A stretch of 64,000 nucleotides of DNA from Pseudomonadota bacterium (GTDB lineage Bacteria; Pseudomonadota; Gammaproteobacteria; Burkholderiales; Rhodocyclaceae). The notes beneath the pieces were generated by a model. The model was not told where the DNA came from. It did not search any database and saw nothing but the letters and a program-made list of their open reading frames with translations. Shown piece by piece: positions 17,886-28,308 of the stretch (position 1 is its first letter; every line of letters begins with the position of its first letter). The translations under genes were made by a program, and so were the position numbers. The DNA lies in the NCBI GenBank assembly GCA_029776255.1, contig JAKOTN010000159.1, positions 124,001 through 188,000 on the forward strand, written 5' to 3'.

Positions 17886-19022
17886 ATGTTTTTTGCTTCC
17901 AGAAAGAAAAAAACCGCTCTCCTTGAACAACGCATCGGCGATCTGGAAACCGAAAACGCCAATTTGCGTAGCGAATTGACCGCCGCACAGGCGCAACACC
18001 ACGACAAGCAACTCGGCAAGAAATCGTCGGACCACTACAGCGACGATTTGCAGCGTCTTTTCGCCTCGTTCCGCTCCTACCGGCGGTCGCTATCCGAATC
18101 GCAGCAAACCTTGTCCATGCTGGCGCAACAACTGCGCGGCGAACTGAAGGAAAGCCTGGGTACCGCGAAACTGGCGATCGACAGTCGTGATACGGTTATC
18201 GCCATTGCCGACGAATTGAACCAGCTCGCCGTCGATTCCCGCGGCGCGCTCGAAAAAGTCGTCGGTTTGCAGGAAGGTGCCCAGAAGATCGGCGGCATCG
18301 TTCATTTGATCAAGGAAATCGCCGATCAAACCAATCTCTTGGCACTTAACGCGGCGATTGAAGCGGCGCGCGCTGGCGAAGCCGGACGCGGTTTCGCCGT
18401 CGTCGCCGACGAAGTCCGCAAACTCGCCGACCGGACGACGCACGCCACCAGCGATATTTCGCAACTGGTCGCCATGATTCAAAGCGAAACCGTAACGGCG
18501 CAACACAGTATCGGCAATCTCTCCGCGCAATCGGAAACCTTCAGCGGCCAAGGGCAACGCGCGTCGGCAAGTATCGACAGCATTACCACGCTGGCGCAAC
18601 ACATGGAACGAACCGTCGGCGTGGCCACCTTGCGCAGTTTTGTCGAGGTGGTCAAGATCGACCACCTGTTGTTCAAATTCGACGTCTACCAAGTTTTCAT
18701 GCGCAACATCGACAAGCGCGGCAACGAGTTTGCCGTTCATCGCGACTGCCGCTTGGGCAAGTGGTATTACGAAGGTGAAGGCGACAAGTATTTTTCAAAT
18801 CTCGATGGCTACCGGGCAATGGAAAAACCGCACCAAGACGTTCATCACCATGGACGCACCGCCGTCGATCTTTTCCATGCCGGGGAAATCAGCACCGGAG
18901 TTCAGGCCATCGAGCAAATGGAGGTTGCCAGCATGAGTGTGCTGCAATGCCTTGAAAGAATGGCCAAGGATGGCGAATCCAGACCTGAGAGCTTTATCGT
19001 CAGCCTGTCGCGCGCCGAATAA
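17886..19022 (+). CDS. Soluble methyl-accepting chemotaxis protein with CZB zinc-binding domain
   Basis: A 378-residue chemoreceptor without any membrane segment. It starts with a short coiled coil ([20 protein letters not shown]), continues with a signalling hairpin whose tip is the MCP consensus [20 protein letters not shown], and ends with a chemoreceptor zinc-binding (CZB) domain: H in [18 protein letters not shown], and H in KPHQDVH. CZB receptors sense zinc-linked oxidants such as hypochlorous acid in other bacteria; that ligand is inference here. Compared with classic MCPs the methylation helices are short. The gene sits between folK and the deoxynucleoside kinase, interrupting an otherwise common block, and no che genes are nearby. 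Confidence 0.92.
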   Translation: MFFASRKKKTALLEQRIGDLETENANLRSELTAAQAQHHDKQLGKKSSDHYSDDLQRLFASFRSYRRSLSESQQTLSMLAQQLRGELKESLGTAKLAIDSRDTVIAIADELNQLAVDSRGALEKVVGLQEGAQKIGGIVHLIKEIADQTNLLALNAAIEAARAGEAGRGFAVVADEVRKLADRTTHATSDISQLVAMIQSETVTAQHSIGNLSAQSETFSGQGQRASASIDSITTLAQHMERTVGVATLRSFVEVVKIDHLLFKFDVYQVFMRNIDKRGNEFAVHRDCRLGKWYYEGEGDKYFSNLDGYRAMEKPHQDVHHHGRTAVDLFHAGEISTGVQAIEQMEVASMSVLQCLERMAKDGESRPESFIVSLSRAE

Positions 19023-19058
19023 GGAAAGCTGAGGAGCGCGGCGGACGTTGCTGCTTCG

Positions 19059-19094
19059 AAGGGGTCGCCGCGCAGATGCGACGCGGCCCCTTCC
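19059..19094 (+). terminator. Likely terminator after the chemoreceptor gene
   Basis: GAAGGG plus GCCGCG pair with CGCGGC plus CCCTTC around a nine-base loop, giving a 12-bp stem with one three-base bulge, 37 bases after the chemoreceptor stop. Only a short CTTT follows, so termination strength is uncertain. Confidence 0.45.
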
Positions 19095-19430
19095 TTTGAG
19101 CCTTCGTCTCCAACCGCCGCGCACGGCCGCGAATCCCGCCTCGTCGCCTTTGGAACGGTTACGCACTCGCTTCGGAGATAAGGAGAGCGTCTGCCTGTCT
19201 TTTTGCATCTCGCAACCGCTCTGTGTATCCTAGGCGCGCCGCGCTTGGTCGACTGTCGTTCAATGCCTTCCTAGCGCTTCGCCACGGCCTAAAGGAGCAG
19301 TTGATGTTTTTCCGGAGTGAGACGACAATCCGCAGCCGCAAGCCCTCTCACCTCGTGCGCAACCGCGGCGAGGCCGCCACCGACCGTCTGTTTTCGGGAT
19401 TCTGATCCGGCATTGATCGCCGCCCTTTCC
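19095..19430. other. Intergenic, no gene seen
   Basis: Between the chemoreceptor hairpin and the deoxynucleoside kinase start there is no open frame with coding character and no recognisable RNA gene. The kinase frame is open for 38 codons upstream of its chosen ATG, but that part is Arg/Ser/Ala-rich and does not look like protein. Confidence 0.5.
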
Positions 19431-20084
19431 ATGTCCACGCGCAATACCCTGACCTCCACCCACCACGTCGTGGTCGAAGGCCCCATCGGCGTCGGCAAGA
19501 CCAGCCTCGCCCGCCGTCTCGGTGCGTACATGGACGCGCAACTGGTCCTCGAGCAACCCGAACTGAACCCGTTCCTGAGCCGGCTCTATCGAGATCAGGA
19601 ACGCTTCGCGTTGCCGGCGCAATTGTCCTTTTTGTTGCAGCGGATAGACAAGGTTCGCGCCATGGCGGAGGCGGAACATCCGGAGCGGCGGATCGTCGCC
19701 GATTTTCTCATCGAGAAAGATCCGTTGTTTGCCTTGCTCAACCTCGACGAAGAACAATATGCGCTGTATCGTCGCCTTTACGACGAACTGGCGCCGCGAA
19801 CACCCTCGCCCGATCTGGTGGTTTATTTGCAGGCGAGTCCGGAAACGCTGATCGCCCGCGTCCGCAAACGCGGCTTCGACATGGAGCGGCGGATCGGCGA
19901 TGCTTACCTTACCGCTCTTGCCCACGGTTATATGAAATTCTTTCATGATTACGACGCGGCGCCGGTCATGATCGTCAATTCAGAGAACATCAACTTCGTC
20001 GATAACGATGCCGACTTCCAGTTGCTCGTCAAACGCATCGAGGCGATGCGCGGGCACCGCGAGTATTTCAACCGGGGAGAATAA
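19431..20084 (+). CDS. Deoxynucleoside kinase family protein
   Basis: A 217-residue P-loop kinase of the deoxyadenosine/deoxyguanosine kinase family. It begins just before [19 protein letters not shown] (Walker A), has a DRY-like region replaced by [11 protein letters not shown], and the lid [16 protein letters not shown] with the family's arginines, then [12 protein letters not shown]. In betaproteobacteria a gene of this type lies between folK and panB; its natural substrate is not established, and nucleoside salvage is the family assumption. The ATG at 19431 is preferred to an upstream TTG. It is followed after four bases by panB and probably cotranscribed. Confidence 0.86.
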   Translation: MSTRNTLTSTHHVVVEGPIGVGKTSLARRLGAYMDAQLVLEQPELNPFLSRLYRDQERFALPAQLSFLLQRIDKVRAMAEAEHPERRIVADFLIEKDPLFALLNLDEEQYALYRRLYDELAPRTPSPDLVVYLQASPETLIARVRKRGFDMERRIGDAYLTALAHGYMKFFHDYDAAPVMIVNSENINFVDNDADFQLLVKRIEAMRGHREYFNRGE

Positions 20085-20088
20085 GACC

Positions 20089-21847
<1,759 letters not shown>

Positions 21848-21882
21848 GCGCTTCCCTCCTCAACTCTAAACGGGTGAAATCC

Positions 21883-22266
21883 ATGCAGAGAACAATGTTG
21901 AAGTCCAAGCTGCACCGCGTTTGCGCCACGCATGCTGAGCTTCACTATGAAGGGTCATGCGCGATCGACGAAGATCTTCTCGAAGCGGCCAACATCCGTG
22001 AGTATGAGCAGATCGACATCTGGAACATCAATAACGGCGAACGCTTCACGACCTATGCTCTCCGTGCCGAACGCGGCTCCGGAGTCATCTCGGTCAATGG
22101 CTCCGCGGCACGTCGCGCCGCACCCGGCGACCTGCTGATCATCGCCAGCTTCGCGTCTTACACCGAAGTCGAGCTGGCGAAATACGCGCCTCATCTGATC
22201 TACGTCGATACCCAGAACCGCGTGGTGCGCGTGGCCGGACAAATTCCTACCCAGGCCGCCGCCTGA
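21883..22266 (+). CDS. panD: Aspartate 1-decarboxylase
   Basis: PanD makes beta-alanine from aspartate using a pyruvoyl group formed by self-cleavage. The 127-residue protein shows the cleavage site in HYEGSCAID (Gly24-Ser25), the N-terminal [16 protein letters not shown], and [16 protein letters not shown], all typical of the bacterial pyruvoyl enzyme. The ATG at 21883 fits the family start; a GTG three codons upstream is in frame. It completes the pantothenate pathway with panB and panC and is followed by a strong terminator. Confidence 0.97.
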   Translation: MQRTMLKSKLHRVCATHAELHYEGSCAIDEDLLEAANIREYEQIDIWNINNGERFTTYALRAERGSGVISVNGSAARRAAPGDLLIIASFASYTEVELAKYAPHLIYVDTQNRVVRVAGQIPTQAAA

Positions 22267-22288
22267 CGGCGCGTGGCCCGGTCCATGC

Positions 22289-22319
22289 GAAAAAGCCGCG
22301 ACTTTGTCGCGGCTTTTTC
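22289..22319. terminator. Bidirectional terminator between panD and the NYN gene
   Basis: GAAAAAGCCGCGAC pairs perfectly with GTCGCGGCTTTTTC around a TTT loop. The stem is flanked by A and T runs on both strands, so it can end transcription of panD from the left and of the convergent NYN-domain gene from the right. Confidence 0.9.
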
Positions 22320-22343
22320 GTGCCGGTTCACGTTTCCCGCGAT

Positions 22344-23672
22344 TCAGTCGGTATCGGCGACGGCTTTTGGCTTGCGCGGACGCCGACCGCGAGTGGCGGT
22401 TTTTTTTGCCGGCTTGTCATCCGCAAGCGCGTCCGTGCCCGTTTCACTCCGGTCTTCCGGCGGGTTTTCCGTCTTTGTCGCACTGGCGGTCTCCGCCGTT
22501 GAATCGTCGACGCTCCTCGGGCCGGCAGTCGCCAGGGCAAACTGAAGTTCCTCGTCGGCCCTGGCGGCATCGATCACCGCCTTCATCACCAGATCAGCGG
22601 CAACATCCCCTTCTGTCGTCGGCGCATCCAGGACGATGACCATCGGTTGCGTTGAGGTCGCCTCCGCCCCCCCGACTTTCTCTTCGCCGAGCAGCTTGAG
22701 TCCTTTTTCCACGGCCTTGCGCCGACCGCGTCCCTTGCCGCGCGTCGCGTTCACCGGTTCGTCCGGGACGATCGCCACCGGCATCGGCGGATCGGTTTCC
22801 GGCGGCTGCTCGACTTCCGGCGCGCGGGTCACGGGCTCGGGACGTGCCACCGTGCCGCTACAACGCATGACGAAAGTCCCCGATTTTTCGTCGCGGCCGG
22901 TTTCGAGCAAACCGCGCGCCTGCGCCTCGTCGAGCAGGTTGCCGAAAGCCCGGAAACCGTAGTACGACTCGGCGAAATCGGGTTTGCGACGCTTGATGGC
23001 TTCCTTGAGCATCGACGCCCAGATTTTGCCGCTGTCGCCGCGCTCGGCGACCAGCGCATCGAAGGTGGCGACGGCGAGTTCGATGGCCTTGCTGCGGCGC
23101 GCTTCCAGTTCTTCCCGCCGTTGCGCGTCTTCCTCGGGTGTACGCCGCACCACGGGCTGCGCCTCCTTGGAGTCGCGACGCGCCGAGCGCTGCACTTCGC
23201 GGACCAGATCGTCGTAAAAAATGAACTCGTCGCAATTGGCGATCAGCAAATCGGAAGTGGACTGCTTGACGCCGACGCCGATCACGTATTTGGCGTTCTC
23301 GCGCAGCTTCGACACCAGCGGCGAGAAATCGGAGTCGCCACTGATGATCACGAAGGTATCGACGTGCGATTTGGTGTAACAGAGGTCGAGCGCGTCGACC
23401 ACCAGGCGGATGTCGGCCGAGTTTTTTCCCGATTGCCGAACGTGCGGAATTTCGATCAGCTCGAAGCTGGCTTCATGCATGGTGGACTTGAACCCCTTGT
23501 AGCGTTCCCAGTCGCAGTACGCCTTTTTGACCACGATACTGCCTTTCAGCAGCAGCCTTTCGAGCACCGGCTTGATATCGAACCGGTCGTACTTCGCATC
23601 GCGCACGCCCAGGGCGACGTTCTCGAAGTCACAATACAACGCCATGATGGCGGTTTCAGGCGCGACGGCCAT
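22344..23672 (-). CDS. NYN (LabA/DUF88) domain protein with OST-HTH domain
   Basis: A 442-residue protein. Residues about 8-160 form a PIN-like NYN domain with acidic residues in LYCDFENVALG, NSADIRLVVDAL and ISGDSDFSPLV, the arrangement of metal-dependent RNases. Residues about 205-280 (KAIELAVATFDALVAE to DEKSGTFVMR) look like an OST-HTH/LOTUS winged helix, an RNA-binding module found with NYN domains. The last 160 residues are disordered, Pro/Glu/Ala-rich, ending in basic AT-hook-like RGRRPRKPK. RNA processing or decay is the inference; the target is unknown. The ATG at 23672 opens the NYN fold within ten residues. It converges on panD. Confidence 0.85.
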   Translation of the reverse strand: MAVAPETAIMALYCDFENVALGVRDAKYDRFDIKPVLERLLLKGSIVVKKAYCDWERYKGFKSTMHEASFELIEIPHVRQSGKNSADIRLVVDALDLCYTKSHVDTFVIISGDSDFSPLVSKLRENAKYVIGVGVKQSTSDLLIANCDEFIFYDDLVREVQRSARRDSKEAQPVVRRTPEEDAQRREELEARRSKAIELAVATFDALVAERGDSGKIWASMLKEAIKRRKPDFAESYYGFRAFGNLLDEAQARGLLETGRDEKSGTFVMRCSGTVARPEPVTRAPEVEQPPETDPPMPVAIVPDEPVNATRGKGRGRRKAVEKGLKLLGEEKVGGAEATSTQPMVIVLDAPTTEGDVAADLVMKAVIDAARADEELQFALATAGPRSVDDSTAETASATKTENPPEDRSETGTDALADDKPAKKTATRGRRPRKPKAVADTD

Positions 23673-24081
23673 AATGTTTTGTCTCCATTGATTTTGTCGA
23701 TTCGCCACGCCCAAGCATGGCGACACGCTCGCCATGCGGCGGGCCGAAAAGCCGGCAGCGTCGATCCTTGAGCCAACGGCTTTCGGCACCCCGGCCGGCA
23801 ACGGCGCGGCAGGTTCTGGAACTCGGCCAGCGAACGGCAACCCGCGGTCCTGGCGACCGGATCGTTCTGACCATTTACTGTCGTGATGGTGAACGATGGT
23901 AAACAAATACCCGCAGGAAGCAAGGAAAAGTCGGATGGGCATGGCGGCGGGGCGCCTGACGTCGTACCATTCGCACCCTTGAACATCGCAAGCTCCAGGC
24001 CGGTCGCAAGGCGCGGATTTCACGCGCTCGACCGTCGCCTTCGAGCCTCAACCCTCGTCACACACCAAAAAAGGGCAACTT
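23673..24081. other. Divergent intergenic region, no gene seen
   Basis: These 409 bases separate the NYN gene from the patatin lipoprotein gene, which are transcribed away from each other, so both promoters should lie here. I saw no convincing -35/-10 pair, RNA gene or coding frame. Confidence 0.5.
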
Positions 24082-24945
24082 ATGCGTTTTCCGTCGTCCG
24101 TCGTCTTTCTGAGCATCCTGCTGATCGCCGGCTGCGTGACCGCGCCACCGGCACCGGCGCCCGCCAAGCCGGTGAAAATGTGTCTGGCTCTCGGCGGCGG
24201 GGCGGCGCGCGGCTTCGCGCATGTCGGGGTGATCAAGGCGCTGGAAAGTCAAGGCATCGTTCCAGACGCCGTCGCCGGCAGCAGTGCCGGCGCCGTCGTC
24301 GGCGCGCTTTACGCCGCCGGCAACAGCGGCTTCGAATTGCAGAAGCTGGCCCACCGCCTCGATGAGAGCAAGATCAGCGATTGGTCGCTACCCGACCGGG
24401 GAGTGCTGAAGGGCGAAACCTTGCAACAGTTCGTCAACGAGGCGGTCGGGCAGCGGACGATCGAAAAATTGAAGAAACCGTTCGGCGCCGTCGCCACCAA
24501 TCTCACCAGCGGCGAAAGCATCGTTTTCCGCACTGGCAACACCGGCATGGCGGTACGCGCGTCGGCAACGGTACCCGGCGTCTTCCAGCCGGTACGAATC
24601 AGCGGCCAGGAATACGTCGACGGTGGCCTGAGCAGCCTTATCCCGGTGCGCGCCGCGCGTCAGATGGGCTGCGACGTGGTCGTCGCCGTGGATATTTCGG
24701 CACGTCCGGCCAATCAGCCGGTGCGCAGCACTTTCGACATTCTGATGCAGACCTTCACCATCATGGGCCAGAGCCTGGCCTACTACGAGTTGAAGGAAGC
24801 CGATGTGGTGATCCGCCCGGCCGTCGGCGCGGTCGGCTCCACGGAGTTCCAGGCGCGACATGATTCGATACTCGAAGGCGAAAAAGCGGCGTTGGCGGCG
24901 GTACCGCAGATTCGCGACGCCCTGCGCAAGGCCGGCCGGCGTTAG
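24082..24945 (+). CDS. Patatin-like phospholipase lipoprotein
   Basis: A 287-residue patatin-family serine hydrolase (RssA/YchK-like) with a lipoprotein signal ending LLIAGC, Cys18 being the predicted lipidation site. The oxyanion loop LALGGGAARGFAHVGV is followed by the nucleophile elbow AGSSAG (Ser68) and the dyad aspartate in YVDGGLSS (Asp180). The family hydrolyses acyl esters, usually phospholipids; the substrate here is unknown. Membrane anchoring suggests action on envelope lipids. It ends 23 bases before benE on the same strand and may share its transcript. Confidence 0.9.
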   Translation: MRFPSSVVFLSILLIAGCVTAPPAPAPAKPVKMCLALGGGAARGFAHVGVIKALESQGIVPDAVAGSSAGAVVGALYAAGNSGFELQKLAHRLDESKISDWSLPDRGVLKGETLQQFVNEAVGQRTIEKLKKPFGAVATNLTSGESIVFRTGNTGMAVRASATVPGVFQPVRISGQEYVDGGLSSLIPVRAARQMGCDVVVAVDISARPANQPVRSTFDILMQTFTIMGQSLAYYELKEADVVIRPAVGAVGSTEFQARHDSILEGEKAALAAVPQIRDALRKAGRR

Positions 24946-24968
24946 CCGGCAAACCGCCCACCCGGAAA

Positions 24969-26171
24969 ATGAAAATGCGCTTGCTCGACGATTTCTCGGC
25001 GTCGGCGCTGATTGCCGGCTTCGTCACCGTGCTGGTCGGCTTCACCAGTTCGGCGGTGATTGTCTTTCAGGCGGCGCGGAGTTTTCAGGCCTCGCCCGCC
25101 GAGATCGCCTCGTGGATGTGCGCGCTCGGCGTCGGCATGGGCCTGACCAGTATCGTTCTCTCCTTGCGTTTTCGCGTGCCGGTGCTGACCGCCTGGTCCA
25201 CGCCCGGCGCGGCGATGCTGATCACCAGCGCCGCCGGCGTCAGCATGGCCGAGGCCACCGGCGCGTTTCTCGTTTCGGCGGCGCTGATCACCCTGTCCGG
25301 CTTCAGCGGCATTTTCGAAAAGATGATTGGCCGAATTCCGATCCCGATCGCCTCCGGCATGCTCGCCGGCGTGCTGTTGCGTTTCGGGCTGGAGGCATTC
25401 GCCGCCATGCACAGCCAGTTCGAGCTGGTTTTTTCGATGTTCTGCGCCTATTTGCTCGGCCGTCGCCTGCTACCGCGTTACGCGATCATTGTCTCCTTGC
25501 TGGTCGGTGTGTTTCTCGCCGCCTGGCATGGGCTGTTGCGGCTCGATGAGGTGCATCTCGCGCTGGCGACGCCGGTGTTTACCCTGCCGACCTTGTCCTG
25601 GCCAGCGTTGATCGGCGTCGCGCTGCCGCTTTACGTGGTCACCATGGCCTCGCAGAACGTGCCCGGCGTGACGGTGATTCGCGCTGCCGGCTTTCAGGTG
25701 CCGGTTTCGCCGTTGATCGGCTGGACGGGTGTCGCGAATCTGCTGTTGGCCCCGTTTGGCGGCTACGCGCTGAATCTGGCAGCGATCACCGCGGCGATCT
25801 GCATGGGCCGCGAAGCGCACGAAGACCCGGCCCGACGCTATGTCGCCGCCGTGGCCGCCGGTGGAATCTATTTGCTGATCGGGATTTTCGGCGCCACGGT
25901 CGGCGCGCTGTTCCTGGCTTTTCCGAAAGAGTTGGTGCTGGCGATCGCCGGTTTCGCGCTACTCGGCACCATCGGCGCCGGTCTGGCCGCCGCCGTCGGT
26001 CAGGAGGCGGAGCGTGAGCCAGCGCTGTTGACCTTTCTGGTCACCGCCTCGGGCGTCAGCCTGGCCGGCATCGGTTCCGCTTTCTGGGGACTGCTCGCCG
26101 GGCTGGCGGCGCTGCTGGTCCTACGCGCCACGCCGGCGGCCTGGCGCCGGCTGTTCCGGCGTCCCGGCTAG
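24969..26171 (+). CDS. benE: BenE-family benzoate/H+ symporter-like permease
   Basis: A 400-residue integral membrane protein, about 11-12 hydrophobic segments, matching the BenE family in length and in motifs such as VGFTSSAVIVFQAA in the first helix, TAWSTPGAAML, and ASQNVPGVTVIRAAG. BenE of Acinetobacter imports benzoate with protons. There are no benzoate catabolic genes nearby, so the substrate is unconfirmed. Its stop overlaps the 3' end of the convergent uup gene by four bases. Confidence 0.88.
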   Translation: MKMRLLDDFSASALIAGFVTVLVGFTSSAVIVFQAARSFQASPAEIASWMCALGVGMGLTSIVLSLRFRVPVLTAWSTPGAAMLITSAAGVSMAEATGAFLVSAALITLSGFSGIFEKMIGRIPIPIASGMLAGVLLRFGLEAFAAMHSQFELVFSMFCAYLLGRRLLPRYAIIVSLLVGVFLAAWHGLLRLDEVHLALATPVFTLPTLSWPALIGVALPLYVVTMASQNVPGVTVIRAAGFQVPVSPLIGWTGVANLLLAPFGGYALNLAAITAAICMGREAHEDPARRYVAAVAAGGIYLLIGIFGATVGALFLAFPKELVLAIAGFALLGTIGAGLAAAVGQEAEREPALLTFLVTASGVSLAGIGSAFWGLLAGLAALLVLRATPAAWRRLFRRPG

Positions 26172-28081
26172 GCGCCCAATTCCTCCAGCGTCTCCCAGCG
26201 TTCGAGCAGAAGGAGCAGTTCGTCGTCGATGGCGCTTAGGCGCGTGGACAAGCGTTGCGCGTCCTGCGGCTGCGTTTGATAGAGCGTCGGGTCGGCCAGA
26301 CGTTCGCCCAGGATTTTTTGCTCGTCTTCCAGCGCGGCGATCCGTTGCGGCAATTCTTCGAGTTCCCGCGCCTCTTTCCACGACAATTTGCCGGCGGTCG
26401 ACTTGGCGCCGCGGGTGGCTTCGGCGGCACGCGGCACGCGTTTGCCGGCACTCGTCGCCGGCAAGTCGTCCTTGCGCCGCGCCGCTTGATAGTCGGCCCA
26501 GTCCTGGTAACCGCCGGCGTATTCGCGCCAGCGGCCGTCACCTTCGGCGGCGATGGTCTGCGTGACCACGTTGTCGATGAACGCACGGTCGTGACTGACC
26601 AGAAACAGCGTGCCGCGATAGTCCTGCAACAATTCTTCAAGCAATTCAAGCGTTTCGATGTCGAGATCGTTGGTCGGCTCGTCGAGGACCAGCACATTCG
26701 CCGGCCGCGCGAACAACCGTGCCAGCAACAAGCGGTTACGCTCGCCGCCGGACAGGGAGCTGACCAGCGAGCGCGCGCGCTGCGGCGCAAAAAGGAAGTC
26801 GCCGAGATAGCTGATCGCGTGCTTGCGCTGATTACCGATTTCGACGAAGTCCGAGCCTGGCGAAATGACGTCGATCAGCGTGGCATTGTCGTCGAGCGCA
26901 CTGCGGAACTGATCGAAATAGGCTACCTCGACCTTGGTTCCCAAATGCACCTTGCCGCCGTCGGGAAGCAATTCGCCGAGAATCAGGCGCAGCAGCGTGG
27001 TCTTGCCGGCGCCGTTCGGGCCGATGATGCCGATCTTGTCGCCGCGCTGCACTCGGCAGGAAAAATCGCGCACGACACGCTTGTCGCCGAAACTTTTGCC
27101 GACGTTTTCGAGCGCCGCCACCAGCTTGCCGCTGCGAACGCCGGCATCGAGCGCCATCTCCACCTTGCCCTGCCGTTCGCGCCGCGCCGCCCGTTCGCGC
27201 CGCAGTTGTTCCAGGCGCAAGACCCGGCCCTCGTTACGCGTCCGCCGGGCCTTGATGCCCTGCCGAATCCACACTTCTTCCTGGGCCAGGAATTTGTCGA
27301 ACTTGGCGTTGTTCTGCGCCTCGTCGTGCAGCATGGCCTCCTTGCGCGACTGGTAGTCCTTGAAATTGCCTGGACAGGACATCAAGCTGCCGCGGTCGAG
27401 TTCGACGATGCGCGTGGCGACGCGCTCCAGAAAACGGCGGTCGTGCGTGATGAACACCAGCGCCACGCTGGAGGAAACGAGCATCTCCTCCAGCCATTCG
27501 ATGGCCGCGATATCCAGGTGGTTGGTCGGCTCGTCGAGCAGCAACAGTTCCGGCGAAACCGCCAGTGCCTGCGCCAGCGCCAGCCGTTTTTTCTGCCCGC
27601 CGGACAGCGTGCCGACCAAGGCATCCGCATCGAGCGAGAAGCGCTGGATGACCCGCTCGGCCTGCGCCTCGAACGACCAGGCGTGCCGGGCCTCGAGCTC
27701 GCCCTGCAAGGCCTGCATCCGTTCCAGCAGCCGCTCGTGGTCGGCACCCGTCTCGCCTAGCGCATGCGATACCGCGTGATACTCGGCCAGCAAGGTCGAC
27801 AACTCGCCCATTCCGGCCACCACCGCCGCGAAAACAGTCAGATCGGGGTCGAAAGGCGGTTCCTGCGACACGTAGCCGACACGCAAGCCCGGTTGCCGCC
27901 AGACTTTGCCATCGTCCAGCCCGCCGTGCCCGGCCAGCGCGCTCAACAAGGACGATTTACCGGTGCCGTTTCGCCCGATCAGCGCGACCCGTTCACCGGG
28001 ATCGAGTTGAAAATCGGCCTGATCGAGAAGCGGCACGTGGCCGAAGGCAAGCGAAGCGTCGGAAAGAATCAGGTAAGGCAT
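26168..28081 (-). CDS. uup: ABC-F family ATPase Uup
   Basis: A 637-residue ABC-F protein with two soluble ATPase domains: Walker A GRNGTGKSSL and signature LSGGQKKRLALAQAL in the first, GPNGAGKTTLLR and LSGGERNRLLLARLF in the second, each with a LLLDEPTNHLD- or VLDEPTNDLD-type Walker B. A linker rich in Arg/Glu joins them, and a C-terminal coiled coil of about 80 residues marks Uup rather than EttA. ABC-F proteins act on the ribosome; Uup also influences transposon excision and DNA-junction stability in E. coli. The ATG at 28081 directly precedes the first domain. Confidence 0.92.
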   Translation of the reverse strand: MPYLILSDASLAFGHVPLLDQADFQLDPGERVALIGRNGTGKSSLLSALAGHGGLDDGKVWRQPGLRVGYVSQEPPFDPDLTVFAAVVAGMGELSTLLAEYHAVSHALGETGADHERLLERMQALQGELEARHAWSFEAQAERVIQRFSLDADALVGTLSGGQKKRLALAQALAVSPELLLLDEPTNHLDIAAIEWLEEMLVSSSVALVFITHDRRFLERVATRIVELDRGSLMSCPGNFKDYQSRKEAMLHDEAQNNAKFDKFLAQEEVWIRQGIKARRTRNEGRVLRLEQLRRERAARRERQGKVEMALDAGVRSGKLVAALENVGKSFGDKRVVRDFSCRVQRGDKIGIIGPNGAGKTTLLRLILGELLPDGGKVHLGTKVEVAYFDQFRSALDDNATLIDVISPGSDFVEIGNQRKHAISYLGDFLFAPQRARSLVSSLSGGERNRLLLARLFARPANVLVLDEPTNDLDIETLELLEELLQDYRGTLFLVSHDRAFIDNVVTQTIAAEGDGRWREYAGGYQDWADYQAARRKDDLPATSAGKRVPRAAEATRGAKSTAGKLSWKEARELEELPQRIAALEDEQKILGERLADPTLYQTQPQDAQRLSTRLSAIDDELLLLLERWETLEELGA

Positions 28082-28210
28082 GAGCGCGGAAGACTGTCCT
28101 CAAGAAAAAGCGGCGAACGGCGGGCATCGATTCTACCGCGCCGATGGTCACGACGGACGGTAAGGCGGTAAAGGCCGCGGCGGATACGATACAATGTGCG
28201 CCGCGCCGGC

Positions 28211-28285
28211 GTCCTGGTAGTTCAATGGATAGAACAGGGTCCTCCTAAGACTCAAATGTGAGTTCGATTCTCGCCCGGGACACCA
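28211..28285 (+). tRNA. tRNA-Arg (anticodon CCT)
   Basis: A 75-base tRNA with encoded CCA. The acceptor arm GTCCTGG pairs with CCGGGAC (one G-T pair), the D arm contains TAGTTCAATGGATAGA, the anticodon arm GGGTC-CTCCTAA-GACTC gives anticodon CCT for AGG codons, and the T arm contains GTTCGATTC. A TACAAT -10-like box lies about 16 bases upstream. No integrase or attachment-site duplication was seen next to it. Confidence 0.95.
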
Positions 28286-28308
28286 CGCCGAACGGTGCGC
28301 CGGCAGCC

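Noticed and set aside
19048-19233. 61-codon frame after the chemoreceptor gene
   Set aside because: Arg/Pro/Leu-rich, crosses a probable terminator hairpin and has no ribosome site.
24969-26171. Benzoate degradation locus
   Set aside because: Only the BenE-like permease is present; no ben or box genes lie in the window.
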